A DNA stretch of 64,000 nucleotides from Palsa-965 sp044448685 (GTDB taxonomy: Bacteria; Bacteroidota; Bacteroidia; Palsa-965), in the NCBI GenBank assembly GCA_044448685.1, contig JBIOHC010000002.1, positions 1-64,000 on the forward strand, given 5' to 3'. The position numbers were made by a program, and so were the translations under genes. Below, one piece after another: positions 51,036 to 61,615 of the stretch. Positions within the stretch are counted from its first letter, which is position 1, and every line of letters begins with the position of its first letter. The notes under the pieces were generated by a model. The model was given only the letters and a program-made list of their open reading frames with translations, was not told the origin of the DNA and did not search any database.

Positions 51036-54000
51036 TTAATCCTGCTCTTCCATCTCGGCTTCTTTCTTGGAAGCCATGAGGCGGTCGTATTCTTCTTTGG
51101 AACCAACGATGATCTTTTCGAATTCGCGTTGTCCGGTACCTGCCGGGATGAGGTGACCGACGATAACGTTTTCTTTCAGACCATTCAGAGTATCCACCTT
51201 TCCGGCAACTGCTGCTTCATTCAGCACCTTGGTTGTTTCCTGGAAGGAAGCAGCCGAGATAAAGCTGTTGGTTTGCAGAGAAGCACGGGTAATACCTTGC
51301 AGGATCTGTGAAGAGGTAGCGGCTTCGGCGTCACGGGCTTCAACGGCTTTCTTATCCTTACGCTTGAGCATGGAATTTTCATCCCTGAGCTTACGTGCAC
51401 TGATAATCTGTCCGGCCTTGAGTACTTCCGAATCACCGGGCTCCACAACAACCTTCTTGGCATACAGCTTATCGTTCTCTTCCATAAAGTCCGATTTATT
51501 GCTGATCTGCTGTTCAAGGAACATAGTATCGCCTGGATCCTCGATATATACCTTACGCATCATCTGACGCACGATAACTTCGAAGTGTTTGTCATTGATT
51601 TTCACACCCTGCAAACGGTATACTTCCTGTACTTCGTTTACCAGGTATTCCTGCACTGCAGTAGGACCTTTGATAGCCAATATGTCGGTCGGGCTGATAG
51701 AGCCGTCGGACAGTGATTCACCGGCCTTGATAAAGTCATTCTCCTGTACCAGGATATGCTTGGAAAGAGGCACCAGGTAAGTCTTGCGTTCGCCGGTACG
51801 GCTTTCAACAAGAACCTCACGGTTACCACGTTTTATTTTACCGAATGTAACGATACCGTCGATCTCGGCAACAACAGCAGGATTGCTTGGGTTACGTGCT
51901 TCGAAAAGCTCTGTAACACGCGGCAGACCACCGGTGATGTCACCTGATTTACCAAGGCTACGTGGGATCTTAACCAGGATCTGACCGGCCTCGATCTTCT
52001 GATCATGGTTTACGATAACGTGAGCACCTACCGGTATGTTATAGTTCTTCAGGGTGTCCTTGCCTACTACAATTTTGATGGCAGGGTTCTTTGTTTTATC
52101 CTTGGTTTCGATAATCACCTTTTCCTTAAATCCGGTTTGCTCATCGGACTCTTCACGGAATGTGATACCTTCTTCCACATTGTCGAAATCGATTTTACCC
52201 GCAAATTCGGATACGATAACGGCATTGTATGGATCCCAGTCGCACAGCAACTGACCTTTTTTCACCTTATCACCTGCTTTGATATAAAGCTGGGCACCAT
52301 AAGGGATATTGGCAGTATTGAGGGTGATATGTGTATTGGCATCGATGATCCGCATTTCGGCAGAACGGGCGATAACCACATCCACTGTATTTCCATCAGG
52401 ATTCTTACGTCTTACTGTACGCAGTTCTTCTATTTCAGCAATACCATCGTATTTGGCTTCGATCTTGGATGAAGCGGCAATATTCGATGCGGTACCACCT
52501 ACGTGGAAGGTACGCAGTGTAAGCTGTGTACCAGGCTCACCAATAGACTGTGCAGCGATAACACCGACAGCTTCTCCGAGCTGAACCATTCGTCCGGTAG
52601 CCAGGTTACGGCCATAACACTTGGCACATACACCGTTGCGGGATTCGCAGGTCAGTACAGAACGGATTTCAACCGATTCGATAGGACTTTCCTCGATTAT
52701 TTTTGCATAATCTTCGGTGATCTCACTTCCGCTTTCAATGATCATTTCACCGGTTAAAGGGTGGAATACATCATGAACGGCAGTACGTCCAAGAATACGG
52801 TCGTAGAGGCTTTCCACAACTTCGTCATTTTTCTTTAACGGAGTGGCGATAAGACCACGCAGTGTACCGCAATCCAGTTCGTTGATAACAACATCCTGAG
52901 CCACATCCACCAGACGACGTGTCAGGTAACCGGCATCGGCTGTTTTCAGGGCCGTATCGGCAAGACCTTTACGTGCACCGTGAGTAGAGATAAAATACTC
53001 CAGAATGGACAGACCTTCTTTAAAGTTTGACAATACCGGGTTTTCAATAATCTCACCTCCGGTAGAACCTGATTTCTGAGGTTTAGCCATCAGACCGCGC
53101 ATTCCACCGAGCTGACGAATCTGCTCTTTGGAACCCCGGGCTCCTGAGTCAAGCATCATATATACAGAGTTGAAGCCCTGTTTATCTGTTGCAAGCTGAT
53201 CAAGTACCTTCTTGGTGATACGTGCTGTTGTATGTGTCCAGATATCGATGATCTGGTTGTAACGTTCGTTGTTGGTGATGAAACCCATATTGTAGTTGTT
53301 CATCACTTCATCCACCTCTGCATTGGATTCAGCAACCATCTGCGGCTTGTCGGCCGGAACGATTACGTCACCCAGGTTAAAGGAGAGACCACCGCGGAAG
53401 GCGGACATAAATCCGATTTCCTTGATATCATCCAGGAACCTTGCAGTACGGGCCATTCCTGTTTCTTTCAGGATAGCTCCGATAATATCGCGAAGGGATT
53501 TCTTGGTAAGCAGTTCATTGATATAACCTGCTTCATGTGGTACCACCTGGTTAAAGATGACACGACCTACGGTAGTTTCAATAATAGCAGGTTTCAGTTT
53601 TCCGCTCTCTTTTGAATTACTCACTTTCACCTTGATCCAGGCATGCATATCCACCTTCCCTTCATTATGGGCAATGATTACCTCATCGGCAGAGTAGAAT
53701 GTAAGACCTTCGCCCCTAACTACTGTATCACCCATGGTTTTCTTACCCTTGGTAATATAGTAAAGACCGAGCACCATGTCCTGAGAAGGAACGGTAACAG
53801 GAGCTCCGTTGGCGGGGTTCAGGATATTGTGAGAAGCAAGCATCAGCATCTGAGCTTCGAGAATAGCAGCATGTCCCAACGGAACGTGAACCGCCATCTG
53901 GTCACCGTCAAAGTCAGCGTTAAAGGCTGTACATGTGAGCGGGTGCAGCTGGATAGCTTTTCCTTCAATCAGTTTAGGCTGGAAAGCCTGGATACCCAAA

Positions 54001-55334
54001 CGGTGCAGTGTAGGAGCACGGTTAAGCAGCACAGGATGACCTTTCAGTACATTTTCGAGGATATCCCAGACAACTGCATCCTTACGGTCTACAATTTTCT
54101 TTGCCGACTTAACTGTTTTCACAATACCGCGTTCGATGAGCTTGCGGATAATAAATGGTTTGAAGAGCTCAGCAGCCATTTCTTTTGGCAAACCACACTC
54201 ATGCAGTTTCAATTCAGGACCTACGACGATTACAGAACGTGCAGAATAGTCGACACGTTTACCGAGCAGATTCTGACGGAACCGGCCTTGTTTACCTTTC
54301 AATGAATCGGAAAGGGATTTCAGTGCACGGTTGGATTCCGTTTTAACGGCATTGGACTTACGGGAGTTGTCGAACAATGAATCGACAGCTTCCTGAAGCA
54401 TACGTTTTTCATTACGCAGAATCACATCCGGAGCCTTGATTTCAATCAGACGTTTCAGACGATTGTTACGGATGATGACACGACGGTACAGGTCATTTAA
54501 GTCGGAAGTGGCAAAACGTCCGCCATCCAGGGGAACGAGTGGGCGAAGTTCAGGTGGAATAACAGGCACCACCTTGATGATCATCCATTCTGGATTGTTC
54601 TGTACATTTTTGTTTGCGGAACGGAAAGCTTCAACAACCTGCAGGCGTTTCAGCGCTTCATTTTTACGTTGCTGCGAAGTTTCTGTATTGGCTTTGTGAC
54701 GAAGTTCATATGAAAGTTCATCAAGCTTTATACGTTTGAGGAGTTCTTCCAATGCATCGGCGCCCATTTTGGCAACGAACTTATTAGGATCGTTGTCATC
54801 AAGGTGCAGATTTTCTTTCGGGAGCGTATCCAGAATTTCCAGATACTGTTCTTCAGTCAGGAAATCGAGGTATTGAATACCGTCAACGGATTTAATACCG
54901 GCATTGATAACGACATAACGCTCGTAATAAATAACCATATCCAGTTTCTTGGTTGGCAAACCAAGCAGGTAACCTATCTTGTTAGGCAGGGAACGGAAAT
55001 ACCAGATATGGGCAACAGGAACTGTCAGGTTAATATGCCCCATGCGTTCACGACGGACTTTCTTCTCCGTTACTTCCACACCGCAACGATCGCATACAAT
55101 TCCTTTATAACGAATACGCTTGTATTTACCGCAATGACATTCCCAGTCTTTCACCGGACCGAAAATCCTTTCGCAGAACAAACCATCTCTTTCCGGTTTG
55201 TAGGTACGATAGTTAATGGTCTCAGGCTTAAGCACCTCTCCGCTTGACCGCTCCAGAATGGATTCCGGAGAAGCCAGACTGATAATGATCTTAGAGAAGT
55301 TGCTTTTGAGTTTGCTATCTTTTCTGAAGGACAT
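51036..55334 (-). CDS. rpoC: RNA polymerase subunit beta'
   Basis: 1,432 residues, the length usual for Bacteroidota. The N-terminal zinc motif CHCGKYKRIRYKGIVCDRCG, the catalytic NADFDGDQMAVH with three Mg-binding Asp, the bridge/trigger region (ESGARGSKEQIRQLGGMRGL and LTLRTFHVGGTAS), and the second zinc site CESRNGVCAKCYG are all present. Catalytic subunit of RNA polymerase. Follows rpoB after a 54-bp gap. Confidence 0.98.
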   Translation of the reverse strand: MSFRKDSKLKSNFSKIIISLASPESILERSSGEVLKPETINYRTYKPERDGLFCERIFGPVKDWECHCGKYKRIRYKGIVCDRCGVEVTEKKVRRERMGHINLTVPVAHIWYFRSLPNKIGYLLGLPTKKLDMVIYYERYVVINAGIKSVDGIQYLDFLTEEQYLEILDTLPKENLHLDDNDPNKFVAKMGADALEELLKRIKLDELSYELRHKANTETSQQRKNEALKRLQVVEAFRSANKNVQNNPEWMIIKVVPVIPPELRPLVPLDGGRFATSDLNDLYRRVIIRNNRLKRLIEIKAPDVILRNEKRMLQEAVDSLFDNSRKSNAVKTESNRALKSLSDSLKGKQGRFRQNLLGKRVDYSARSVIVVGPELKLHECGLPKEMAAELFKPFIIRKLIERGIVKTVKSAKKIVDRKDAVVWDILENVLKGHPVLLNRAPTLHRLGIQAFQPKLIEGKAIQLHPLTCTAFNADFDGDQMAVHVPLGHAAILEAQMLMLASHNILNPANGAPVTVPSQDMVLGLYYITKGKKTMGDTVVRGEGLTFYSADEVIIAHNEGKVDMHAWIKVKVSNSKESGKLKPAIIETTVGRVIFNQVVPHEAGYINELLTKKSLRDIIGAILKETGMARTARFLDDIKEIGFMSAFRGGLSFNLGDVIVPADKPQMVAESNAEVDEVMNNYNMGFITNNERYNQIIDIWTHTTARITKKVLDQLATDKQGFNSVYMMLDSGARGSKEQIRQLGGMRGLMAKPQKSGSTGGEIIENPVLSNFKEGLSILEYFISTHGARKGLADTALKTADAGYLTRRLVDVAQDVVINELDCGTLRGLIATPLKKNDEVVESLYDRILGRTAVHDVFHPLTGEMIIESGSEITEDYAKIIEESPIESVEIRSVLTCESRNGVCAKCYGRNLATGRMVQLGEAVGVIAAQSIGEPGTQLTLRTFHVGGTASNIAASSKIEAKYDGIAEIEELRTVRRKNPDGNTVDVVIARSAEMRIIDANTHITLNTANIPYGAQLYIKAGDKVKKGQLLCDWDPYNAVIVSEFAGKIDFDNVEEGITFREESDEQTGFKEKVIIETKDKTKNPAIKIVVGKDTLKNYNIPVGAHVIVNHDQKIEAGQILVKIPRSLGKSGDITGGLPRVTELFEARNPSNPAVVAEIDGIVTFGKIKRGNREVLVESRTGERKTYLVPLSKHILVQENDFIKAGESLSDGSISPTDILAIKGPTAVQEYLVNEVQEVYRLQGVKINDKHFEVIVRQMMRKVYIEDPGDTMFLEQQISNKSDFMEENDKLYAKKVVVEPGDSEVLKAGQIISARKLRDENSMLKRKDKKAVEARDAEAATSSQILQGITRASLQTNSFISAASFQETTKVLNEAAVAGKVDTLNGLKENVIVGHLIPAGTGQREFEKIIVGSKEEYDRLMASKKEAEMEEQD

Positions 55335-55388
55335 ATTTATTTTTTTTGATACTATTAAAAGATAAACCGTTTCTAATCCCGTTCTCTG

Positions 55389-58300
55389 TTACTCAAGGGA
55401 GATGTTCAGTGCAAGACCTTTCAGCTCATGCATCAATACATTGAAAGATTCAGGAATACCCGGTGTCGGCATATTCTCCCCTTTCACGATTGCTTCATAT
55501 GCTTTGGCTCTTCCAACGACATCATCCGACTTGATAGTCAGGATTTCCTGCAGGATATTGGCTGCACCGAAAGCTTCCAGTGCCCAAACTTCCATCTCAC
55601 CAAAACGCTGACCTCCAAACTGGGCTTTACCACCCAGAGGCTGTTGTGTGATGAGTGAGTATGGACCGATGGAACGTGCGTGCATCTTGTCATCAACCAT
55701 ATGTCCTAATTTGAGCATATAAATGATTCCAACAGTTGCAGGCTGGTCAAAACGCATACCGGTTCCTCCATCATACAGATAGGTACGGCCGAAGCGTGGA
55801 ATATTTGCTTCGTCAGTGTATTTGTTGATGTCATCAAGCGATGCTCCGTCGAAAATAGGAGTAGAGAAACGCAGACCAAGTTTTTGACCGGCCCAGGCCA
55901 GCACCGTTTCATAGATCTGACCAAGGTTCATACGGGAAGGTACACCCAATGGGTTCAGTACGATATCCACAGTTGTTCCGTCAGCCAGGAAAGGCATATC
56001 TTCTTCACGCACAATACGGGCAACGATACCTTTGTTACCGTGGCGGCCTGCCATTTTATCACCCACTTTCAGCTTACGTTTCTTGGCAATGTACACTTTG
56101 GCAAGCTGTACGATCCCTGTTGGTAATTCGTCTCCTACCGATACAGCAAACTTCTTGCGTTTGTTGATACCAAGCAGGTCATTGTGCTTGATATTGAAAT
56201 TATGCAGAATGGTTTTTACATCTTCATTGGCATCCTTGTCCGGAGTCCACTTACTGGAGTTCACCGTGCTGTAATCGATCTTTTCCAGGATCTTCTGAGT
56301 GAATTTGGTGCCTTTCGGAACCACTTCCTCTTTCAGGATATTGGTTACACCCTGGGATGTTTTTCCGCTGAGGATAGAGAACAACTTTTCAGACAGTTTC
56401 TCTTTCAGTTCGGCAACAGCCTGGTTGTATTCCTTATCGAATTTATCCATTACTGTCTTCTCTTCCAGCTTGGCTTTCTTATCCTTGATAACACGGGAGA
56501 AGAGTTTCTTGTCGATAACGACACCACGGATTGAAGGCGGAACTTTCAATGAAGCATCTTTCACGTCACCGGCTTTATCACCGAAGATTGCGCGAAGCAG
56601 CTTTTCTTCAGGAGAAGGATCTGTCTCTCCTTTAGGAGTGATTTTTCCAATCAGGATATCCCCTTCTTTCACATCGGCACCTACTCGGATCAATCCGTTT
56701 TCATCCAGATCTTTCGTTGCTTCTTCCGATACGTTTGGAATATCCGCTGTGAGCTCCTCGAGTCCGCGTTTGGTATCCCGTACTTCCATTACATACTCAT
56801 CGATATGGATAGAAGTAAAGATATCATCGCGCACAACCTTTTCGGAGATCACGATAGCATCCTCAAAGTTGTAACCTTTCCAGGGCATGAAAGCCACTTT
56901 CAGGTTCTGACCCAATGCCAGTTCACCACCTTGTGTGGCGTAACCTTCACAAAGGATTTGTCCACGCTTCACCTTTTCGCCCTTACGTACCATAGGACGC
57001 AGGTTGATACAGGTGCTTTGGTTGGTTTTCCTGAATTTGGTGAGCTTGTATGTTTTCACATCATCGTCGAAGCTGACAAGACGCTCATGTTCGGAACGGT
57101 TGTAACGAACGGTAATTTCATTTGCATCAACGGTCTCAACAATACCCTCCCCTTCTGAGTTAATCAGTACGCGGGAGTCTTTCGCGATAAGACCTTCGAG
57201 TCCGGTACCTACAATAGGAGCTGTAGGGCGAAGCAATGGAACAGCCTGGCGTTGCATGTTAGATCCCATCAGGGCACGGTTGGCATCATCATGTTCCAGG
57301 AAAGGAATAAGGGATGCAGCAATGGATGCGATCTGATTCGGAGCTACGTCCATGAGGTGAATAGCCGATGGTTCAACAACCGGGAAGTCACCTTCAAAAC
57401 GAGCTTTGATCTTGGTTTCCTGAAAATCTCCCTTATCGGAAATAGGTGCATTGGCCTGAGCGATGATCTTACGATCTTCCTCTTCGGCCGTGAGATAAAT
57501 TACATCTTTCTCAATATCCACCCGTCCGTTGGCAACACTGCGGTAAGGTGTTTCAATGAAACCGAGTTTATTGATTTTGGCATATACACACAGGGAAGAA
57601 ATCAAACCGATATTCGGGCCTTCCGGTGTTTCGATAGTGCAAAGACGTCCGTAGTGCGTATAGTGTACGTCACGAACCTCAAAACCTGCACGCTCGCGGG
57701 AAAGACCACCGGGTCCCAGTGCGCTCAGCCTACGCTTATGCGTAATCTCAGCGAGTGGGTTGGTTTGATCCATAAACTGTGATAACTGATTCGTTCCGAA
57801 GAAAGAATTGATCACAGAACTCAGGGTCTTGGCGTTGATCAGATCCGTAGGTGTGAACACCTCGTTATCCCTTACGTTCATCCGCTCGCGGATGGTACGG
57901 GCCATACGGGCAAGACCTACTCCGAACTGGGAATAAAGTTGCTCACCAACGGTGCGGACACGACGATTGCTCAGGTGGTCAATATCATCGATATCTGTCT
58001 TGGAGTTGATCAGTTCGATGAGGTATTTCAGAATAAGGATGATATCCTCTTTTGTAAGAACGCGAACATCGGAATCTGTATTGATACCGAGTTTCTTGTT
58101 CAGACGGTAACGGCCAACCTCACCGAGGTCATAACGTTTATCAGAGAAGAAGAGTTTGTCTATGATACCGCGTGCGGTTTCCTCATCCGGTGGTTCTGCA
58201 TTACGCAGCTGACGGTAGATATGTTCTACAGCTTCCTTTTCAGAGTTTGAAGTATCTTTCTGAAGGGTGTTATAGATGATGGCGTAATCGATGTTATTGG

Positions 58301-59198
58301 CATCTTCCTTATGCAGGATAATTGTTTTAACATTGGCATCCACAATCGGATCGATGTGCTGTTCTTCCAGAATTGTCTCCCGGTCGATGATCACTTCATT
58401 CCTTTCAATGGACACAACTTCACCGGTATCCTCATCCACGAAATCTTCCACCCATGTTTTCAGTACACGTGCAGCAAGCTTACGGCCCAGTACGCTTTTC
58501 AGTCCGGATTTGCTAACCTTTACTTCATCGGCAAGACCGAAGATTTCAAGAATCTGCTTATCGCTTTCGAAACCGATAGCGCGGAGAAGTGTGGTAACAG
58601 GTAATTTTTTCTTACGGTCGATATACGCATACATGACATTGTTGATGTCAGTGGCGAATTCGATCCAGGATCCTTTGAATGGGATCACACGTGCAGAATA
58701 GAGTTTTGTTCCGTTGGCATGACGGCTCTGTCCGAAGAATACTCCGGGTGAGCGGTGCAGCTGGGAAACGACAACCCTTTCAGCTCCGTTGATAACAAAG
58801 GTCCCTTTGGGTGTCATATAGGGAATTGTACCCAGGTATACATCCTGAATGATAGTCTCGAAGTCCTCGTGTTCAGGATCGGTACAATACAATTTCAGTT
58901 TTGCTTTGAGGGGAACGCTGTAGGTCAGGCCCCTTTCGATGCATTCGTCAATTGTGTAACGTGGAGGATCGATAAAATAATCGAGAAATTCCAGTACGAA
59001 ATTGTTACGGGCATCCGATATCGGGAAGTTTTCACTGAATACCTTGTAGAGACCTTCATTTATTCGGTTCTCACTGGTAGTTTCCAGCTGAAAGAAATCC
59101 TGGAATGATTTTAATTGTATTTCAAGAAAGTCTGGATATTCCAACAGGGATTTGCTTCCTGAGAAATTTATCCGCTGAGATTTTTTTACGTTTTCCAA
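55389..59198 (-). CDS. rpoB: RNA polymerase subunit beta
   Basis: 1,269 residues. Rifampicin-region residues in FFGTNQLSQFMDQTNPLAEITHKRRLSALGPGGLSRERAG are wild-type-like, with the expected Asp and His and no classical resistance change visible. KPQ-type C-terminal motifs (GGKAQFGGQRFGEMEVWALEA) are intact. Forms the catalytic core with RpoC. A perfect palindrome separates it from rplL upstream. Confidence 0.98.
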   Translation of the reverse strand: MENVKKSQRINFSGSKSLLEYPDFLEIQLKSFQDFFQLETTSENRINEGLYKVFSENFPISDARNNFVLEFLDYFIDPPRYTIDECIERGLTYSVPLKAKLKLYCTDPEHEDFETIIQDVYLGTIPYMTPKGTFVINGAERVVVSQLHRSPGVFFGQSRHANGTKLYSARVIPFKGSWIEFATDINNVMYAYIDRKKKLPVTTLLRAIGFESDKQILEIFGLADEVKVSKSGLKSVLGRKLAARVLKTWVEDFVDEDTGEVVSIERNEVIIDRETILEEQHIDPIVDANVKTIILHKEDANNIDYAIIYNTLQKDTSNSEKEAVEHIYRQLRNAEPPDEETARGIIDKLFFSDKRYDLGEVGRYRLNKKLGINTDSDVRVLTKEDIILILKYLIELINSKTDIDDIDHLSNRRVRTVGEQLYSQFGVGLARMARTIRERMNVRDNEVFTPTDLINAKTLSSVINSFFGTNQLSQFMDQTNPLAEITHKRRLSALGPGGLSRERAGFEVRDVHYTHYGRLCTIETPEGPNIGLISSLCVYAKINKLGFIETPYRSVANGRVDIEKDVIYLTAEEEDRKIIAQANAPISDKGDFQETKIKARFEGDFPVVEPSAIHLMDVAPNQIASIAASLIPFLEHDDANRALMGSNMQRQAVPLLRPTAPIVGTGLEGLIAKDSRVLINSEGEGIVETVDANEITVRYNRSEHERLVSFDDDVKTYKLTKFRKTNQSTCINLRPMVRKGEKVKRGQILCEGYATQGGELALGQNLKVAFMPWKGYNFEDAIVISEKVVRDDIFTSIHIDEYVMEVRDTKRGLEELTADIPNVSEEATKDLDENGLIRVGADVKEGDILIGKITPKGETDPSPEEKLLRAIFGDKAGDVKDASLKVPPSIRGVVIDKKLFSRVIKDKKAKLEEKTVMDKFDKEYNQAVAELKEKLSEKLFSILSGKTSQGVTNILKEEVVPKGTKFTQKILEKIDYSTVNSSKWTPDKDANEDVKTILHNFNIKHNDLLGINKRKKFAVSVGDELPTGIVQLAKVYIAKKRKLKVGDKMAGRHGNKGIVARIVREEDMPFLADGTTVDIVLNPLGVPSRMNLGQIYETVLAWAGQKLGLRFSTPIFDGASLDDINKYTDEANIPRFGRTYLYDGGTGMRFDQPATVGIIYMLKLGHMVDDKMHARSIGPYSLITQQPLGGKAQFGGQRFGEMEVWALEAFGAANILQEILTIKSDDVVGRAKAYEAIVKGENMPTPGIPESFNVLMHELKGLALNISLE

Positions 59199-59291
59199 GT
59201 GGGTCGGGTGTTAATGGTGCTACCTTCAATCTCAAATAAATGATCCCGAGAAGCAGGAGTAGTCCTGAATTCGGGAGTAACAATGACAAAG

Positions 59292-59317
59292 CCTCTACCC
59301 GTGTACACGGGTAGAGG
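59292..59317. promoter_or_regulatory. Perfect 26-bp palindrome between rplL and rpoB
   Basis: CCTCTACCCGTGT and its exact complement meet without a spacer. In RNA it would form a GC-rich hairpin with a tight loop; on the minus strand it is followed by CTTTGTC. It sits 31 bases after rplL and 93 bases before rpoB. It could be a partial terminator, an RNA processing site or both. Confidence 0.6.
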
Positions 59318-59348
59318 TTATGCCTGTGAATCCGATATTGCGATTGGA

Positions 59349-59726
59349 TTACTTGATCTCAACTTCGGCTCCTGCTTCAGTAAGTTGCTTCTTGATAGCT
59401 TCAGCTTCTTCTTTGTTGATACCCTCTTTAATTGCTTTAGGGGCACCATCAACAAGATCTTTTGCTTCTTTCAGACCAAGACCTGTAAGATCTTTAACGA
59501 TCTTAACAACTCCCAGTTTCTGAGCTCCACCTGATTTCAGGATTACATCGAAAGCTGTTTTTTCAGCAACTGCGGCTCCGCCTGCTGCTCCACCACCTGC
59601 TGCTACTGCAACAGCGGCTGCTGCCGGCTCAATACCGTATTCATCTTTCAGAATAGTTGCCAATTCGTTAACTTCCTTAACGGTCAGGTTAACCAATTGC
59701 TCAGCGAACGCTTTTAAATCTGCCAT
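59349..59726 (-). CDS. rplL: Ribosomal protein L7/L12
   Basis: 125 residues: N-terminal dimerisation helix region (MADLKAFAEQLVNLTVKEV), flexible Ala/Gly hinge (about 35-52), C-terminal domain with TAFDVILKSGGAQKLGVVKIV and the conserved EAKDLVDGAPKAIKEG. Stalk protein that recruits translation GTPases. 56 bp after rplJ. Confidence 0.98.
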   Translation of the reverse strand: MADLKAFAEQLVNLTVKEVNELATILKDEYGIEPAAAAVAVAAGGGAAGGAAVAEKTAFDVILKSGGAQKLGVVKIVKDLTGLGLKEAKDLVDGAPKAIKEGINKEEAEAIKKQLTEAGAEVEIK

Positions 59727-59782
59727 TTTATTTTGATTTTAATTGTTAGTTACTTGTTTGAATTGTTTGGATAATCGGGTAC

Positions 59783-60307
59783 TTATTCTGGTCTTTCGGA
59801 AAGTGTCTTCACGATACCGGCCAGTTTGTTTTTTCCGGACAGAAGACCGGAAATGACATTCTTGGCAGGTGATTGAAGGGCGGCAATGATATCACCGATA
59901 ACCTCATTCTTAGAGCGAATGCTGGCAAGTGCATCGAGCATATTATCGCCGATATACACACTTTCTTCAACAAAAGCAGCTTTCAGAACTGGTCTTTTTC
60001 CGTCTTTACGGAATTCCTTAATCATTTTCGCAGGTTCACTCCCGGATTCGCAGAAGAGAATGGAGGTAGATCCTTTTAAAACCCCATACAAGGGTTTAAA
60101 CTGGGCATCGGAAGTGCGTTCCATAGCTTTCTCAAGCAGGGTATTTTTAACAACGATCATACCGATCTTTTTGTTAAAACACATCCTTCTCAGTTTGCTG
60201 GTCTGCTCAGCCGGAAGTCCGGAGGTATCTGCCAGATAGAAGTTCTTGTTGGCAGTTAATTTCTGCACAAGCTCATCTATAATCAGGGTTTTTTCTTCTT
60301 TGTTCAT
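59783..60307 (-). CDS. rplJ: Ribosomal protein L10
   Basis: 174 residues: MNKEEKTLIIDELVQKL at the N-terminus, FYLADTSGLPAEQTSKLRR and GVLKGSTSILFCESG typical of L10, and a C-terminal helix that binds L12 dimers (LAGIVKTLSERPE). Stalk base. 39 bp after rplA. Confidence 0.97.
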   Translation of the reverse strand: MNKEEKTLIIDELVQKLTANKNFYLADTSGLPAEQTSKLRRMCFNKKIGMIVVKNTLLEKAMERTSDAQFKPLYGVLKGSTSILFCESGSEPAKMIKEFRKDGKRPVLKAAFVEESVYIGDNMLDALASIRSKNEVIGDIIAALQSPAKNVISGLLSGKNKLAGIVKTLSERPE

Positions 60308-60346
60308 TGCGTTGTTTTTTAGCTGTCTGGTCCCGGTTTACCGGAA

Positions 60347-61042
60347 TCAGGACATGAGCGTCTTGGTTTCAATCTGGATGCCAGGGCTCATGGTGCTTGA
60401 CATAGCAACACTACGCAGATAGGCTCCTTTGGCCGAAGAAGGTTTCAGTTTGATGATCGTTTGCAAAAGTTCATTTGCATTCTCTGTCAGTTTCTCCGCA
60501 TCGAAGGAAACTTTACCTACAGCAGCATGGATAATACCGGCTTTGTCAACTTTGAAATCGATTTTTCCTCCTTTGGATTCTTTAACCGCTTTCGCAACAT
60601 CCATCGTTACGGTACCTGTTTTAGGGTTTGGCATCAGTCCACGCGGACCGAGTACTTTACCCAATGCACCCACTTTTCCCATCATGCTGGGTGTCGTGAT
60701 AATAACATCCACATCTGTCCAGCCTTCTTTGATTTTGGTGATGAATTCATCAGAACCAACGAAATCTGCGCCAGCAGCTTTTGCTTCGGCTTCCTTATCG
60801 GGTGTACAGATTACCAGAATGCGCATTGTTTTACCGGTACCATGTGGAAGGTTAACCGTTCCACGAACCATTTGATTCGCTTTTTTCGGGTCAACTCCCA
60901 GACGGATACTCAGATCTACTGATGCATCGAACTTGGTAGTAGTGATTGCCTTAACTACTTTGGATGCCTCTTCCACACTATAGGATTTGGTGGCATCGTA
61001 AGCGGCCAGGGACTTTTTTCGGTTTTTGCTGATAGCAGCCAT
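60347..61042 (-). CDS. rplA: Ribosomal protein L1
   Basis: 231 residues from the ATG at 61042 (MAAISKNRKKSLAAYD); an extra upstream ATG at 61048 is possible. Conserved FDASVDLSIRLGVDPKKANQ, GTVNLPHGTGK, LGPRGLMPNPKTGTVT and a KPSSAKGAYLRSVAMSSTMSPG end. L1 stalk protein and often translational repressor of its operon. Confidence 0.97.
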   Translation of the reverse strand: MAAISKNRKKSLAAYDATKSYSVEEASKVVKAITTTKFDASVDLSIRLGVDPKKANQMVRGTVNLPHGTGKTMRILVICTPDKEAEAKAAGADFVGSDEFITKIKEGWTDVDVIITTPSMMGKVGALGKVLGPRGLMPNPKTGTVTMDVAKAVKESKGGKIDFKVDKAGIIHAAVGKVSFDAEKLTENANELLQTIIKLKPSSAKGAYLRSVAMSSTMSPGIQIETKTLMS

Positions 61043-61105
61043 TGTCATGGTTTTTTGATGTGCAAACGTCCCGATTAATTCATCGGGACTCCATCGGTGA
61101 ATGAA

Positions 61106-61552
61106 TTACTTCTTCTTCAAAGGACTTTCTCCTTTGATATCGATGCCAAGACTCCTTGCGGTACCGGCAACCATACTCATGGCGGATTCTACCGTAAAAC
61201 AATTCAGGTCGGGCATTTTCGCTTCCGCGATCTGCTTCACCTGATCCCAGGTAACGGTTCCGACTTTCTTACGATTCGATTCAGCTGACCCGGTCTGTAT
61301 CTTCACAGCATCTTTCAGCTGGATGGCTACAGGAGGAGTCTTCATGATGAACTCGAAAGACTTATCGTTGTAAACCGTAATGATTACAGGGATCACCTTC
61401 CCGGCCTTATCCTGTGTGGCAGCATTGAATTTCTTACAGAAATCCATGATGTTCACACCTTTTGCACCCAGTGCAGGTCCAATCGGGGGTGAAGGGTTAG
61501 CAGCTCCGCCTTTGATCTGAAGCTTGATCAGTGCGCTTACTACTTTTGCCAT
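61106..61552 (-). CDS. rplK: Ribosomal protein L11
   Basis: 148 residues: KLQIKGGAANPSPPIGPALG, NIMDFCKKFNAATQ and the C-terminal VESAMSMVAGTARSLGI, all typical. Binds the GTPase-associated centre of 23S rRNA. 57 bp before rplA. Confidence 0.98.
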   Translation of the reverse strand: MAKVVSALIKLQIKGGAANPSPPIGPALGAKGVNIMDFCKKFNAATQDKAGKVIPVIITVYNDKSFEFIMKTPPVAIQLKDAVKIQTGSAESNRKKVGTVTWDQVKQIAEAKMPDLNCFTVESAMSMVAGTARSLGIDIKGESPLKKK

Positions 61553-61615
61553 GTTGTTTGATTAAATTAGTTTAATGTTAACTATGTTGGAAGCATGCGT
61601 AACATTCATTGAAAA

